A stretch of 64,000 bases of DNA from assembly GCF_022374935.2 (NCBI RefSeq), contig NZ_CP092430.2:3286001-3350000 (forward strand), written 5' to 3'. Below, in pieces: positions 44,292-53,821 of the stretch; position 1 is the stretch's first letter; every line of letters starts with the position of its first letter. Under the pieces are notes generated by a model. That model made no database searches and was not told the origin of the DNA. It saw only the letters and a program-made list of their open reading frames with translations. Origin of the DNA: Mycolicibacter virginiensis (lineage in GTDB: Bacteria > Actinomycetota > Actinomycetes > Mycobacteriales > Mycobacteriaceae). The position numbers and the translations under genes were made by a program.

Positions 44292-46028
44292 TCAATTCAA
44301 GATGCGGCGGGCCACGTTGGTGGTCACCAGGTCCAGCAGTTCGTCGCTGCGACCGGCCAGGATGGTCCGGATCGCGTAGAGCGAGAAGCCTTTGGCCTGT
44401 TCCGCGGTGATCGCTGGTGGGATCGACAACTCCTGGCGGGCCGTGACGACGTCGACGACGGCTGGCCCGTCGTGGGCAAACGCCTCGGTCAGCGCCGCCT
44501 CCAGATCAGCCGGATGCTCCACCCGACGGCCGAACATACCCAGCGCGGTGGCGACGGCGCCGAAGTCCGGATTGTCCAACTCGGTACCGAAGTTGACGAT
44601 CCCGGCGGCCTTCATCTCCAGTTCGACAAAATTCAGTGACGAATTGTTGAACACGATCACCTTGACCGGCAAACGATTCTGCGTCAGGGTGAGCAACTCT
44701 CCGAACAGCATCGCCAGCCCACCGTCACCGGCCAATGCGACCACCTGCCGCTTCCGGTCCACCGACTGGGCGCCGATCGCGTGTGGCAGCGCACATGCCA
44801 TGGTGCCGTGGTTGAACGACCCGATCAATCGCCGTCGTCCGTTCATGGTCACGTAGCGTGCCGCCCATACCACCGGGGACCCGACGTCGACGGTGAACAC
44901 CGCGTCATCCGAGGCCAGCCGATTAGCAACCGCAGCAACATATTCGGGACGTATCGGCGTGCGGTCGCGATCGTTGGACGCCAGCGAGTCGAGTCGCTGG
45001 CGGGTCTTGCGGTAGTGCTTCAGCGACCTTTCCAGGTGGCTGCGGTCGTTCTTGTTGGCCAGCAATGGCTGCAAGGCGGTGACGGTGTCGGCGACCGTGC
45101 CGAGCAGTCCGAGATCGATCGGAGTACGTCGGCCCAGGTTTCGACCGCGAATATCGACTTGAATGATCTGCGCACGATCGGGATAGAACTGCTGGTAGGG
45201 AAAGTCGGTGCCGAGCATCAGCAACACGTCGGCTTCCCGGATCGCCTTATATCCGGACGCAAAACCGAGCAGTCCCGTCATACCGACGTCGTAGGGATTG
45301 TCGTACTCGATGTACTCCTTGCCGCGTAACGCATGCACGATCGGCGCCGCCAGGATATGCGCCAGTTCCATCACCTGGTCATGGGCGCCGGCGACCCCCG
45401 CACCGGCCAAAATGGTGACGTTGGCGGCGGCGTTGAGCATGGCCGCGGCCGCTCGCAGTCCCTGCTCGTCGGGGCAGCAGACCGATCCGGTGGGTCGCAC
45501 CGGACGCGCCCCCCAGGCGGTCTCGTCGAGACGGTGGCCGAAGATCTCGCCCGGCACCACCACGACGGCGACGCCGTTCTCCTCCACCGCCGCACGCATG
45601 GCCAACTCCAGGATCCGCGGCGCCTGCTCGGGAGTGCTGACCAACTCGCAGTAGACGCTGCACTCACGAAACAGGTTCTGCGGATGGGTTTCTTGGAAGT
45701 AGTCGGAGCCGACCTCGGCCAGCGGGATATGGGCGGCGATCGCCAGCACCGGCACCCGGCTGCGCTGCGCGTCGAACAGGCCGTTGATCAGGTGCAGGTT
45801 GCCCGGTCCGCAACTGCCGGCACACACCGCCAAACCACCGCGCAGCGCCGCCTCCGCGGCGGCCGCGAACGCGGCGGTCTCCTCGTGGCGCACCTGTTCC
45901 CAGCCGAAGTCACCGGCCCGGCGGATCGCATCGGTAAGCCCGTTGAGGCTGTCGCCCGGTATCCCGAAGATGCGCTGCACCCCGCTGCGCTTGAGGACGG
46001 CAATGACATGGTCTGCGACGGTTGCCAT
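44292..46028 (-). CDS. poxB: thiamine-diphosphate enzyme, pyruvate oxidase/dehydrogenase (quinone)-like
   Basis: 578 residues. N-terminal TPP-binding part with FGIPGDSLNGLTDAI and the cofactor-activating glutamate in RHEETAAFAAAAEA; the central domain (IVHALRGKEYIEYDNPYDVG) and the C-terminal GDGGLAMLFGELLTL...FNN stretch, the GDG-NN signature that binds Mg-TPP. The order and the absence of acetolactate-synthase features favour the PoxB group (pyruvate to acetate with quinone or O2). The C-terminal membrane-binding segment of E. coli PoxB is not obvious. Gene symbol is by family. It precedes the LeuA-domain gene and follows fadE22 by 60 bp. Confidence 0.8.
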   Translation of the reverse strand: MATVADHVIAVLKRSGVQRIFGIPGDSLNGLTDAIRRAGDFGWEQVRHEETAAFAAAAEAALRGGLAVCAGSCGPGNLHLINGLFDAQRSRVPVLAIAAHIPLAEVGSDYFQETHPQNLFRECSVYCELVSTPEQAPRILELAMRAAVEENGVAVVVVPGEIFGHRLDETAWGARPVRPTGSVCCPDEQGLRAAAAMLNAAANVTILAGAGVAGAHDQVMELAHILAAPIVHALRGKEYIEYDNPYDVGMTGLLGFASGYKAIREADVLLMLGTDFPYQQFYPDRAQIIQVDIRGRNLGRRTPIDLGLLGTVADTVTALQPLLANKNDRSHLERSLKHYRKTRQRLDSLASNDRDRTPIRPEYVAAVANRLASDDAVFTVDVGSPVVWAARYVTMNGRRRLIGSFNHGTMACALPHAIGAQSVDRKRQVVALAGDGGLAMLFGELLTLTQNRLPVKVIVFNNSSLNFVELEMKAAGIVNFGTELDNPDFGAVATALGMFGRRVEHPADLEAALTEAFAHDGPAVVDVVTARQELSIPPAITAEQAKGFSLYAIRTILAGRSDELLDLVTTNVARRILN

Positions 46029-46088
46029 TTCGCGCCCTCCTCACCACGAGCAAGCCGGAGGTGCCCCCAGCTCGCGTCATGGGGAACG

Positions 46089-48263
46089 CTACTTGATCAG
46101 CGGGTCGCGGGGCATCCCCAGAATTCGCTCGGCGATCTGGTTACGCGTTACCTCCGAGGTGCCGCCGGCGATCGCGATACCGCGCGCGCCCATCACCATC
46201 CGGGCGGCCATCGCGCCCGGCCCGTCGTCGAGGGCAACATCCGGACCCAGCAACGCCGCACCGATAGCCGCGCCGTCGCCCATGTGCTCGGCGAGCTTGA
46301 GCTTGGTGACGTTGCCCTCGGGACCGGGGCCGGCGCCGGCGATGCTGCGCGCCGCGCGCCGCAGGTTCAGCAGTCGCAACGCGTGCTCGTCGGCGACGAA
46401 GCGGCCGACCCGCACCTCGGCGTCGGGCACCGACTGCCGGTGCTGCTGGGCAAGTGCGATCAGCCGCTGGTCGATCCCGGCGGTGTAGGAGCCGCCACCA
46501 CCTATGCTGACCCGCTCATTGCCCAGGGTGGCGCGAGCTACCTTCCAGCCGCCGTTGACGTCGCCGACGACGTCCTCGTCGGGAACGAAGACGTCGTTGA
46601 AGAACACCTCGTTGAACTCCGAACCACCGGTGATCTGCCGCAGTGGCCGCACCTCGACGCCCGGCGCCTCCATGTCGACGATCACCATCGTGATGCCGGC
46701 ATGTTTGGCGACCTCGAAGTCGGTACGCACCGTGGCCAGGCCACGCCGGCACAGGTGCGCACCGGACGTCCACACCTTCTGGCCGGTGATCTTCCAGCCG
46801 CCCTCGACCCGAACGGCCTTGGTCTTGACCGCCGCCGCGTCCGAGCCGGCACCCGGCTCGGAGAACAGCTGGCACCAGATCTCCTCTTGGCGCAGCGCCT
46901 TCTCCACGAACCGCTCGATCTGCCAGTCGGTGCCTTGCTGGATCAGCGTCAGGATGACCCAGCCGGTGATCGAGTAGTCGGGTCGCTGCACGCCGGCGGC
47001 ACCGAACTCCTGCTCGATCACCACCTGCTCGACCGCGTCGGCGCCCCGGCCCCACGGCTTGGGCCAGTGCGGCATCACGTACCCGGTCGCGATCAGCTTG
47101 TCCAGCTGCTCCTCGGTGCCCAACGCCGCGATCTCGGCGGCGTCGGCGTGGATGCGGGTGCGCAGCTCCTCGGCCTCGGGCGGCAGGTCCAGGCTGTTGG
47201 CCCGGGTGATGCCGGCCGCGGCGCTCTCGAAGACGGCCTGGGCCGGTGCGTCGCCGCCGAACAGCGCCTGCACCGCCAGGGCGCGACGTAGCTGCAGGTG
47301 CGCGTCGTGCTCCCAGGTGTAGCCGATACCGCCGTGCACCTGGATGTTCAGCTCGGCGTTGCGCACGTAGGCGGGGAACGCCAGCGTGGCGGCTACCGCG
47401 GCGGCCAGCCGGAAGGCGTACTCGTCCTCGCCGTCGGCCCGAGCGGCATCCCACACCGCGGCGGTTGCCGACTCGGCGGCCACCAGCATGTTGGCGCAAT
47501 GGTGTTTGACGGCCTGGAAGGTGGCAATGGTCCGGCCGAACTGTTCGCGCACCTTGGCGTACTCCACCGCCGCGTCGGTGCAGTCGGCCGCGCCGCCGAC
47601 CGCTTCGGCCGCCAGCAGCACCCGCGCCCGCGCCAGCGCCGACTCGCGCGCACCGGACAGCACATCGTCGGCGCTCACCCCGACGCCGGTCAGCGTTACC
47701 CGCCCCGAGCGCCGGGTCAGATCGACGTTGCCCGGCACATCCACGCTGACACCGGCCCGGTCCCGCTCGAGCACCAGCACGTCCTCACCCGCGGCCACCA
47801 ACAGCACGTCGGCCAGGCCCGCACCCAGCACCACGCCGGCGTCACCGGAGGCCACGCCGCCCTCCAGGACCAGGCCTCCCGGGTCACCGGCCAGCCCCAC
47901 CCCGGCGGTGACCGAACCGTCGATCAGCCCAGGCAGCAGACGGGCCTGCTGCTGCGGGGTGCCGGCGGCGGCGATGACCGCCGAGGCGATGACCGTCGGA
48001 ACGAACGGCCCCGGAGCCACAGCCCGGCCCAGTTCCTCGATCACCACCACCAACTCGGGCAGCCCGAATCCGGAGCCGCCGTGCTCCTCGTCGATATGCA
48101 GGCCCAGCCAGCCCAGCGCGGCCAGTTCACCCCAGAACGGGGGCCGAGTCTCCTCGGCGGCGTCCAGCAGTGCACGAGCCGCCGAGCGGGCCTTCTGTGC
48201 GGTCAGAAATCCGCGGGCCACCTCGGCCAGTTCGCGGTGGTCGTCGGTAATTCCAATGCCCAT
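46089..48263 (-). CDS. fadE22: double-domain acyl-CoA dehydrogenase (FadE22)
   Basis: 724 residues, twice the size of a single acyl-CoA dehydrogenase. First ACAD module 1-350 (FGRTIATFQAVKHHCANMLV, VHGGIGYTWEHDAHL), second module 365-724 (QLFSEPGAGSDAAAVKTKAVR, TGQKVWTSGA, AGGTSEVTRNQIAERILGMPRD). Length and position next to the cyp136 region and cstA match M. tuberculosis fadE22 (Rv3061c). Double-ACAD proteins may act as pre-fused heteromers, possibly in steroid or lipid oxidation. The SDR gene at 48285 lies 21 bp upstream on the same strand, forming an operon. Confidence 0.88.
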   Translation of the reverse strand: MGIGITDDHRELAEVARGFLTAQKARSAARALLDAAEETRPPFWGELAALGWLGLHIDEEHGGSGFGLPELVVVIEELGRAVAPGPFVPTVIASAVIAAAGTPQQQARLLPGLIDGSVTAGVGLAGDPGGLVLEGGVASGDAGVVLGAGLADVLLVAAGEDVLVLERDRAGVSVDVPGNVDLTRRSGRVTLTGVGVSADDVLSGARESALARARVLLAAEAVGGAADCTDAAVEYAKVREQFGRTIATFQAVKHHCANMLVAAESATAAVWDAARADGEDEYAFRLAAAVAATLAFPAYVRNAELNIQVHGGIGYTWEHDAHLQLRRALAVQALFGGDAPAQAVFESAAAGITRANSLDLPPEAEELRTRIHADAAEIAALGTEEQLDKLIATGYVMPHWPKPWGRGADAVEQVVIEQEFGAAGVQRPDYSITGWVILTLIQQGTDWQIERFVEKALRQEEIWCQLFSEPGAGSDAAAVKTKAVRVEGGWKITGQKVWTSGAHLCRRGLATVRTDFEVAKHAGITMVIVDMEAPGVEVRPLRQITGGSEFNEVFFNDVFVPDEDVVGDVNGGWKVARATLGNERVSIGGGGSYTAGIDQRLIALAQQHRQSVPDAEVRVGRFVADEHALRLLNLRRAARSIAGAGPGPEGNVTKLKLAEHMGDGAAIGAALLGPDVALDDGPGAMAARMVMGARGIAIAGGTSEVTRNQIAERILGMPRDPLIK

Positions 48264-48284
48264 GGGATATCTCCTGGCTTTCGT

Positions 48285-49043
48285 TTACTTGGGGGCGAAC
48301 CGCTGCCCAGCGTCGAGCCGCAGACATTGTCCGTTAAGCATCGGGTTGTCGACGACAGCGGCAACCAGTTTGGCGAACTCCTCGGGCCGGCCGAGGCGCT
48401 TGGGGAACGCAGCGTCGCGGGTCAGGGCGCTGGCGAACTCCTCGGGAATGCCCTTGGTCAGGCCGGTGGCGAACAGGCTCGGCGCGATCGCCAGCGCCCG
48501 GATGCCCACCGAACCGAGGTCGCGAGCCATGGTCAGGGCCATACCTGCGACGCCCGCCTTGGCGGCGGTGTAGGCGACCTGGCCGATCTGACCCTCGAAG
48601 GCCGCGATCGACGCCGTGTTGATGATGACGCCGCGCTCTTCATCTTCGGGCTCGTTGGTGCTCATGTGCGCGGCGGCCAGCCGGCTGATGTTGAACGTGG
48701 CGATCAGGTTCAGGTCGATCACCGCACGGAAGGACTCCAAATCGTGCGGGCCGGACTTGGACAGCGTGCGCTTGGCGATACCCCCGCCGGCCGTGGTGAC
48801 GATGACGTGCAGGCCGCCCAGAGCCTCGACGGCCGCAGCCAGGGTCTTCTCGGTGGCGTCGAAGTCAGTGATGTCCACCGGGTAGAAGGCACCACCGAAA
48901 CCGTCTGCGACCTGCCGACCCTCCGAGCCTTCGCGGTCGAGTACCGCAACGTCCGCCCCGCCGGCAGCCAGCAGCTCTGCGGTGGCGCGGCCCATTCCGG
49001 AAGCGCCGCCGACGATGACGACCTTCTTACCGTTGATGTCCAT
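48285..49043 (-). CDS. short-chain dehydrogenase (3-hydroxyacyl-CoA type)
   Basis: 252 residues. Rossmann motif VVIVGGASGMGRATAELL at 8-25, DREG after strand 2, catalytic S in INTASIAAFEGQ and Y-x3-K in YTAAKAGV. The insertion FEGQIGQVAYTAAKAGVAGM and the ending LNGQCLRLDAGQRFAPK are as in the HSD10/3-hydroxy-2-methylbutyryl-CoA dehydrogenase group. AAGGAG lies before the ATG. It would carry out the step after an acyl-CoA dehydrogenase, agreeing with the downstream fadE22. Confidence 0.85.
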   Translation of the reverse strand: MDINGKKVVIVGGASGMGRATAELLAAGGADVAVLDREGSEGRQVADGFGGAFYPVDITDFDATEKTLAAAVEALGGLHVIVTTAGGGIAKRTLSKSGPHDLESFRAVIDLNLIATFNISRLAAAHMSTNEPEDEERGVIINTASIAAFEGQIGQVAYTAAKAGVAGMALTMARDLGSVGIRALAIAPSLFATGLTKGIPEEFASALTRDAAFPKRLGRPEEFAKLVAAVVDNPMLNGQCLRLDAGQRFAPK

Positions 49044-49160
49044 GCAGACTCCTTCGCCGCCGTTACTGGAAATCTAGTAGTTGAGAATCTAGGACAAGTT
49101 ATCGTTCCGCTCGGAAACCGCTGCCCCTCGGGCATCACAGAAGGCCCCCAGGAGGTACCC

Positions 49161-51428
49161 GTGGCCGCACCGACGGCGCCAGAGGTAGTCGAGCGACACG
49201 ACGGGCCGGTGACTTATGTGCACACCGACCCCGAGCTGCCCGCGGTGGCGGTGATCGACCGCTCCCCCATCTCCGCACGGCACAAGATGGTGTTCGGTGC
49301 GCTCGCGGTCGCGGGGGCGGTGGCGTGGGCATCGATCGCGTTCGCCCGCGGCGAGGCGGTGAACGCGGTGTGGTTCGTCATCGCCGCGGTGTGCACCTAC
49401 ATCATCGGATTCCGTTTCTACGCACGGTTTATCGAGCGCAAGATCGTGCAACCGCGTGACGACCACGCCACACCGGCGGAGATCTTCGAGGACGGCACCG
49501 ACTATCTGCCGACCGATCGCAGGGTGCTCTTCGGCCACCATTTCGCGGCAATCGCCGGCGCGGGTCCGCTGGTCGGCCCGGTGCTGGCCACTCAGATGGG
49601 CTACCTGCCGGGGACCATCTGGATCATCATCGGCGCGGTGGTGGCCGGCTGTGTGCAGGACTACCTGGTGCTGTGGTGCTCGGTGCGCCGGCGGGGTCGC
49701 TCCTTGGGACAGATGGCCCGCGAGGAGCTGGGCGTCGTCGGCGGTGCCGCCGCGATCATCGGCGTGCTGGTCATCATGGTGATTCTGATAGCGGTACTGG
49801 CACTGATCGTGGTGCGGGCTTTGGCGGTCAGTCCCTGGGGCGTGTTCTCCATCGCGATGACGATTCCGATCGCCCTGTTCATGGGGTTCTATCTGCGGTT
49901 CCTGCGACCAGGCCGGGTATCCGAGGTGTCCCTGATCGGAATCGTCGCGTTACTGGGTGCCGTCGCAGCAGGCAAGTGGGTCGCCGAAACCTCTTGGGGT
50001 GTCGCATGGTTCACGTTATCCCCGGTGACGTTGTCCTGGTGCATCATCGGTTACGGTTTCGCCGCCTCGGTGCTGCCGGTGTGGTTGCTGCTGGCACCGC
50101 GCGACTATCTGTCGACGTTCATGAAGGTCGGCACCATCATCCTGCTGGCGGTCGGCATCCTGGTTGCCCGGCCACTGATGGCCGCGCCGGCCGTCTCGGA
50201 GTTCGCCCGCACCGGCGAAGGACCGGTGTTCGCCGGGTCACTGTTCCCGTTCCTGTTCATCACGATCGCGTGCGGCGCGCTGTCGGGATTCCACTCGCTG
50301 ATCGCCTCGGGTACCACCCCGAAACTGCTCGAAAAAGAGAGCCAGATGCGGCTGATCGGCTATGGCGGCATGCTCACCGAGTCCTTCGTGGCGGTCATGG
50401 CGTTGATCACCGCCTCGATCCTGGACCAGCACCTGTTCTTCACGCTCAATGCGCCGGTCGCCGCAACCGGCGGTACCGCTTCGAGTGCCGCCGCTTACGT
50501 CAACGGGCTCGGGCTCGGCGGATCCCCGGTGACCGCCGAGCAGATCACCGAGGCCGCCACCGCGGTCGGGGAACAGTCGATCGTGTCGCGCACCGGCGGG
50601 GCCCCCACCCTGGCGCTGGGAATGGCCGACGTGCTGGGGCGGGTGTTCGGCGGACCAGGTCTCAAGGCCTTCTGGTACCACTTCGCGATCATGTTCGAGG
50701 CGCTGTTCATCCTGACCACCGTCGACGCCGGTACCCGGGTGGCCCGATTCATGCTCTCCGACGCCCTGAGCAACCTAGGGGGGCCGCTACGCCGGCTCTC
50801 CAACCCAAGTTGGCGGATCGGGGCGTGGGTCTGCAGTCTGGCCGTGGTCGCCGGGTGGGGGTCGATCCTGTTGATGGGGGTCACCGATCCGCTCGGCGGG
50901 ATCAACACCCTTTTCCCGTTGTTCGGTATCGCCAACCAGTTGCTGGCCGCGATCGCGCTGACGGTGGTGACGGTGATCGTGATCAAGAAGGGCCGGGGCA
51001 ACTACGGCCTGAAATGGGCGCTGATCCCGGGCATTCCGCTGCTGTGGGATCTGACTGTCACCATGACGGCCTCGTGGCAGAAGATCTTCTCCGGCGATCC
51101 GCGGGTGGGCTACTGGACGCAGCATTTCGCCTATCGGGCCGCTGAACGGGCCGGCGAGACGTCATTCGGATCGGCGGCCAACGCATCGCAGTTGCACGAT
51201 GTCGTCCGCAACACCTTCATCCAGGGCACCTTGTCGATTGTGTTCGCCTCGCTGGTGGCGGTGGTGGTCGTTGCCGGAATTGTGGTGTCGCTACGCGCGA
51301 TTCGTGGAACAGTCTCGACAATCGAGCCGCCGCCGGTGCCATCGAAGCGTTTCGCGCCTGCTGGGCTGATTCCGAGCGCGGCCGAACGAAAGGTGCAGGA
51401 GCAATGGGACGCCCGCTGCTCGGTTTAG
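49161..51428 (+). CDS. cstA: CstA peptide/pyruvate transporter
   Basis: 755 residues; GTG with GGAGG 5 nt upstream, the open frame before it being antisense to other genes. About 16-18 membrane helices. CstA signatures: FGHHFAAIAGAGPLVGPVLATQMGYLPG, DYLVLWCSVRRRGRSLGQ, GFHSLIASGTTPK and MFEALFILTTVDAGTRVARFM. In E. coli CstA and BtsT take up peptides or pyruvate on carbon starvation. The small YbdD/YjiX protein overlaps its end. Position fits Rv3063. Divergent from the fadE22 operon by 117 bp. Confidence 0.93.
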   Translation: MAAPTAPEVVERHDGPVTYVHTDPELPAVAVIDRSPISARHKMVFGALAVAGAVAWASIAFARGEAVNAVWFVIAAVCTYIIGFRFYARFIERKIVQPRDDHATPAEIFEDGTDYLPTDRRVLFGHHFAAIAGAGPLVGPVLATQMGYLPGTIWIIIGAVVAGCVQDYLVLWCSVRRRGRSLGQMAREELGVVGGAAAIIGVLVIMVILIAVLALIVVRALAVSPWGVFSIAMTIPIALFMGFYLRFLRPGRVSEVSLIGIVALLGAVAAGKWVAETSWGVAWFTLSPVTLSWCIIGYGFAASVLPVWLLLAPRDYLSTFMKVGTIILLAVGILVARPLMAAPAVSEFARTGEGPVFAGSLFPFLFITIACGALSGFHSLIASGTTPKLLEKESQMRLIGYGGMLTESFVAVMALITASILDQHLFFTLNAPVAATGGTASSAAAYVNGLGLGGSPVTAEQITEAATAVGEQSIVSRTGGAPTLALGMADVLGRVFGGPGLKAFWYHFAIMFEALFILTTVDAGTRVARFMLSDALSNLGGPLRRLSNPSWRIGAWVCSLAVVAGWGSILLMGVTDPLGGINTLFPLFGIANQLLAAIALTVVTVIVIKKGRGNYGLKWALIPGIPLLWDLTVTMTASWQKIFSGDPRVGYWTQHFAYRAAERAGETSFGSAANASQLHDVVRNTFIQGTLSIVFASLVAVVVVAGIVVSLRAIRGTVSTIEPPPVPSKRFAPAGLIPSAAERKVQEQWDARCSV

Positions 51429-51598
51429 CACGAGCCGCTCGCCACATCGGCTGGTACTGGGCATCGCTGTTGGGCGACAACCACTACCGCCGCTACCTGG
51501 AGTACCGCCGCCGCGCTCATCCTGGCGAACCGGTGCTCTCCGAGCGCGACTACTGGCGACTCCGTCACGACGGCGACCCCGGAGCGCGGTGCTGCTGA
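51404..51598 (+). CDS. YbdD/YjiX-like CstA partner
   Basis: 64 residues overlapping the last 25 bases of cstA in another frame, with AGGAG just before the ATG. The family pattern GDNHYRRYLEYRRRAHPGEP followed by LSERDYWRLRHDGD is complete, ending in two cysteines. YbdD-type proteins are almost always next to cstA/btsT and modulate the transporter. The overlap implies translational coupling. Confidence 0.88.
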   Translation: MGRPLLGLARAARHIGWYWASLLGDNHYRRYLEYRRRAHPGEPVLSERDYWRLRHDGDPGARCC

Positions 51599-51730
51599 CA
51601 CCGCTGCCCGCGGGCCGTGTCCAAACCTTAATGAAGCCTTGACCGACTCGTGGGCATGTGCGCGGGGCCTATCGACGCGAATCTCCCTACCATCAACGGC
51701 GAGAACCCAAGGTAGGAAGATCGGGAAGGT

Positions 51731-52543
51731 ATGCCGACGATGTGGACATCGGTGCGCTCAGCAATGGTGGTGATCGGGGTCGCGGTCACAACGCTCGTGA
51801 CGCCGCCCGGAACGAGTTCGGCCGCGGCCAGCCAGCCGCCCGGCGCGGGGATCGCATCGATCCAGCCGACGTCGGGGGCGGTCGTCGGCGTGGCGCACCC
51901 GGTCGTGGTGACCTTCTCCGCGCCGGTGATCGACCGCCGGGCCGCCGAGCGCACCATAGCGGTGCGGTCCAACCCACCGATGACCGGAAAATTTGACTGG
52001 GTCGACGACAGCGAGGTGCAGTGGGTTCCCGACCACTACTGGCCCGCGCACAGCGCCGTGGCCCTATCGGTGGGCAAGCTCTCTGTCGACTTCAGCACGG
52101 GCGCAAAGGTTGTCGGCGTCGCCAGCATCTCGGCGCACACCTTCACCGTGACCGTCGACGGCGACAGCGACGAGGCCGGCCCGCTGCCCACGCCGCACCA
52201 CCGGCCGCACTGGGGCGAAGACGGCGTCATGCCCGCCACCATGGGCAAGACCGAATACGAGACGCCGACGGGCAACTACACCGTGCTGGGCAAGGACCGC
52301 AAGGTCGTGATGGACTCCAGCAGCGTGGGCATCCCGATCGACTCCGCCGAGGGCTACCGCTTCGAGGTCGAGCAGGCGGTACGCATCACCCGCCGCGGGC
52401 TCTACGTCCACTCCGCACCCTGGGCGCTGCACTCCCTGGGGCTGGAGAACGTCAGCCACGGCTGTGTCGGCCTGAGCCCCACCGATGCTGAGTGGTACTT
52501 CGACCGGGTCAACATCGGCGACCCGGTGATCATCAAGGAATGA
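51731..52543 (+). CDS. L,D-transpeptidase (YkuD)
   Basis: 270 residues. Signal sequence at 8-32 (AMVVIGVAVTTLVT). An immunoglobulin-like domain (40-145, IASIQPTSGAVVGVAHPVVV) precedes the YkuD catalytic domain. Catalytic H227 in YVHSAPW and C245 in SHGCVGLSP. It forms 3-3 cross-links between peptidoglycan stems. The short form, with one Ig domain, is like LdtA-type enzymes (Rv0116c) in M. tuberculosis. The gene stands alone; it ends 21 bp before the convergent P450. Confidence 0.9.
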   Translation: MPTMWTSVRSAMVVIGVAVTTLVTPPGTSSAAASQPPGAGIASIQPTSGAVVGVAHPVVVTFSAPVIDRRAAERTIAVRSNPPMTGKFDWVDDSEVQWVPDHYWPAHSAVALSVGKLSVDFSTGAKVVGVASISAHTFTVTVDGDSDEAGPLPTPHHRPHWGEDGVMPATMGKTEYETPTGNYTVLGKDRKVVMDSSSVGIPIDSAEGYRFEVEQAVRITRRGLYVHSAPWALHSLGLENVSHGCVGLSPTDAEWYFDRVNIGDPVIIKE

Positions 52544-52564
52544 CGCGGTCCGCTGGGACGCCCG

Positions 52565-53821
52565 CTAGGACGTCCCAGCGCTGCCGAATTCCACCGGCAT
52601 AGCGTCGATCCCGTTGATCCAGGGCAGCACCGACCGTGACGGGCGATCCAGCTGGTGGATGTCGGGAATGATGTCTGCCAGCGCACCGAAGATCAAGTTG
52701 ATCTGCATGCGGGCCAGGTTGGCCCCGATGCAGTAGTGCGCTCCGGGAGCACCGAAACCCAAGTGCGGGTTGGGGCTTCGCAGGATGTCGAACCTGAACG
52801 GGTTGTCGAACACCTCTTCGTCATAGTTGGCCGAGCCGTAGAACATGCCGACCCGCTGGCCCTTACGGATCTGCACTCCGCCGAGCTCGACATCGCGTAA
52901 CGCCGTGCGCTGGAAGGAGATGACCGGCGTCGCCCAGCGGACCACTTCTTCGGCCATGGTGCTGGGACGTTCGTCGACGAACAACCGCCATTGGTCGGGG
53001 TGATCGAAGAACGCCAGCATCCCTTGCGAGGTGGCGTTGCGGGTGGTCTCGTTGCCGGCCACCATCAGCATCATCACGTAGTAACCGAATTCCAGCGCGC
53101 TCAGCTCTTCGCCGTCGATGGTCGCGGTCACCAGAGCCGTCGCGATGTCATCGCGCGGGTTCGCCTTGCGGTCTTCGGCCATTTGATAGGCGTAGCCCAA
53201 CAGTTCGGCGGAGGCCTGGAGCCCGTCGGCTCCGGCTTCCGGTTCACCGTTGCCGCCGCCCACCAACCGGTTGCTCCAGTCGAAGACCTGCTGGCGCTCG
53301 TCTGCTGGGACGCCGATCAACTCGCAGATGGTCGCCAACGGCAGCTGCGAGGCCACCTCGGTGACGAAGTCGCCGGTGTTGTGCTCGGCGGCGGCGGTGA
53401 CGATCTCTCGGGCTTGGCGGTCGAGCGAATCGCGCATGCCCGCAACCACGCGAGGCGTGAAACCCCGTGACACGATCCGGCGCAGCTTGGCGTGCTTGGG
53501 TCCGTCGAGAAACAGCATGATGTTGTCGCGGCTGGCGTCGTGGAGCTCTTGATTGTCCGTGGTGTTCGTCCGGATCAGCGAGGTGTTCTCGTGCGAGGAG
53601 AACACCTCGTCCTGCAGAGACACCGCCCGGACATCGGCGTGCTTGGTGACGACCCAGTAGCCCTCGTCCGGGTAGCCAGACGCTCCGAAGGGCTGAGCGT
53701 TCCACCAGATCGGTTCGGTCTTGCGCAGGAGGGCGAACTCCTCGTGCGGGATCCGCTCGCCGATAAGTGCAGGGTCGGTGAAGTCGAACCCCTCCGGCAG
53801 CAGGTGCTGTGTCTCGGTCAT
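52565..53821 (-). CDS. cytochrome P450 (CYP124/125/142-like group)
   Basis: 418 residues. Its ATG overlaps the stop of the MBL-fold gene (ATGA). I-helix MVAGNETTRNATSQGM (NETTRN is typical of mycobacterial sterol/lipid-oxidising P450s), ExxR in EEVVRWATP and heme loop FGAPGAHYCIGANLA with C364. The remaining groups (WWNAQPFG, FSSHENTSLI) also resemble that group. The long frame upstream is antisense to the neighbour. It may hydroxylate the substrate of the surrounding catabolic cluster. CYP number cannot be given. Confidence 0.88.
   Translation of the reverse strand: MTETQHLLPEGFDFTDPALIGERIPHEEFALLRKTEPIWWNAQPFGASGYPDEGYWVVTKHADVRAVSLQDEVFSSHENTSLIRTNTTDNQELHDASRDNIMLFLDGPKHAKLRRIVSRGFTPRVVAGMRDSLDRQAREIVTAAAEHNTGDFVTEVASQLPLATICELIGVPADERQQVFDWSNRLVGGGNGEPEAGADGLQASAELLGYAYQMAEDRKANPRDDIATALVTATIDGEELSALEFGYYVMMLMVAGNETTRNATSQGMLAFFDHPDQWRLFVDERPSTMAEEVVRWATPVISFQRTALRDVELGGVQIRKGQRVGMFYGSANYDEEVFDNPFRFDILRSPNPHLGFGAPGAHYCIGANLARMQINLIFGALADIIPDIHQLDRPSRSVLPWINGIDAMPVEFGSAGTS

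Noticed and set aside
47298..49160. Long plus-strand frame running into cstA
   Set aside because: It is the antisense shadow of fadE22 and the SDR. The GTG at 49161 with GGAGG is the natural cstA start.
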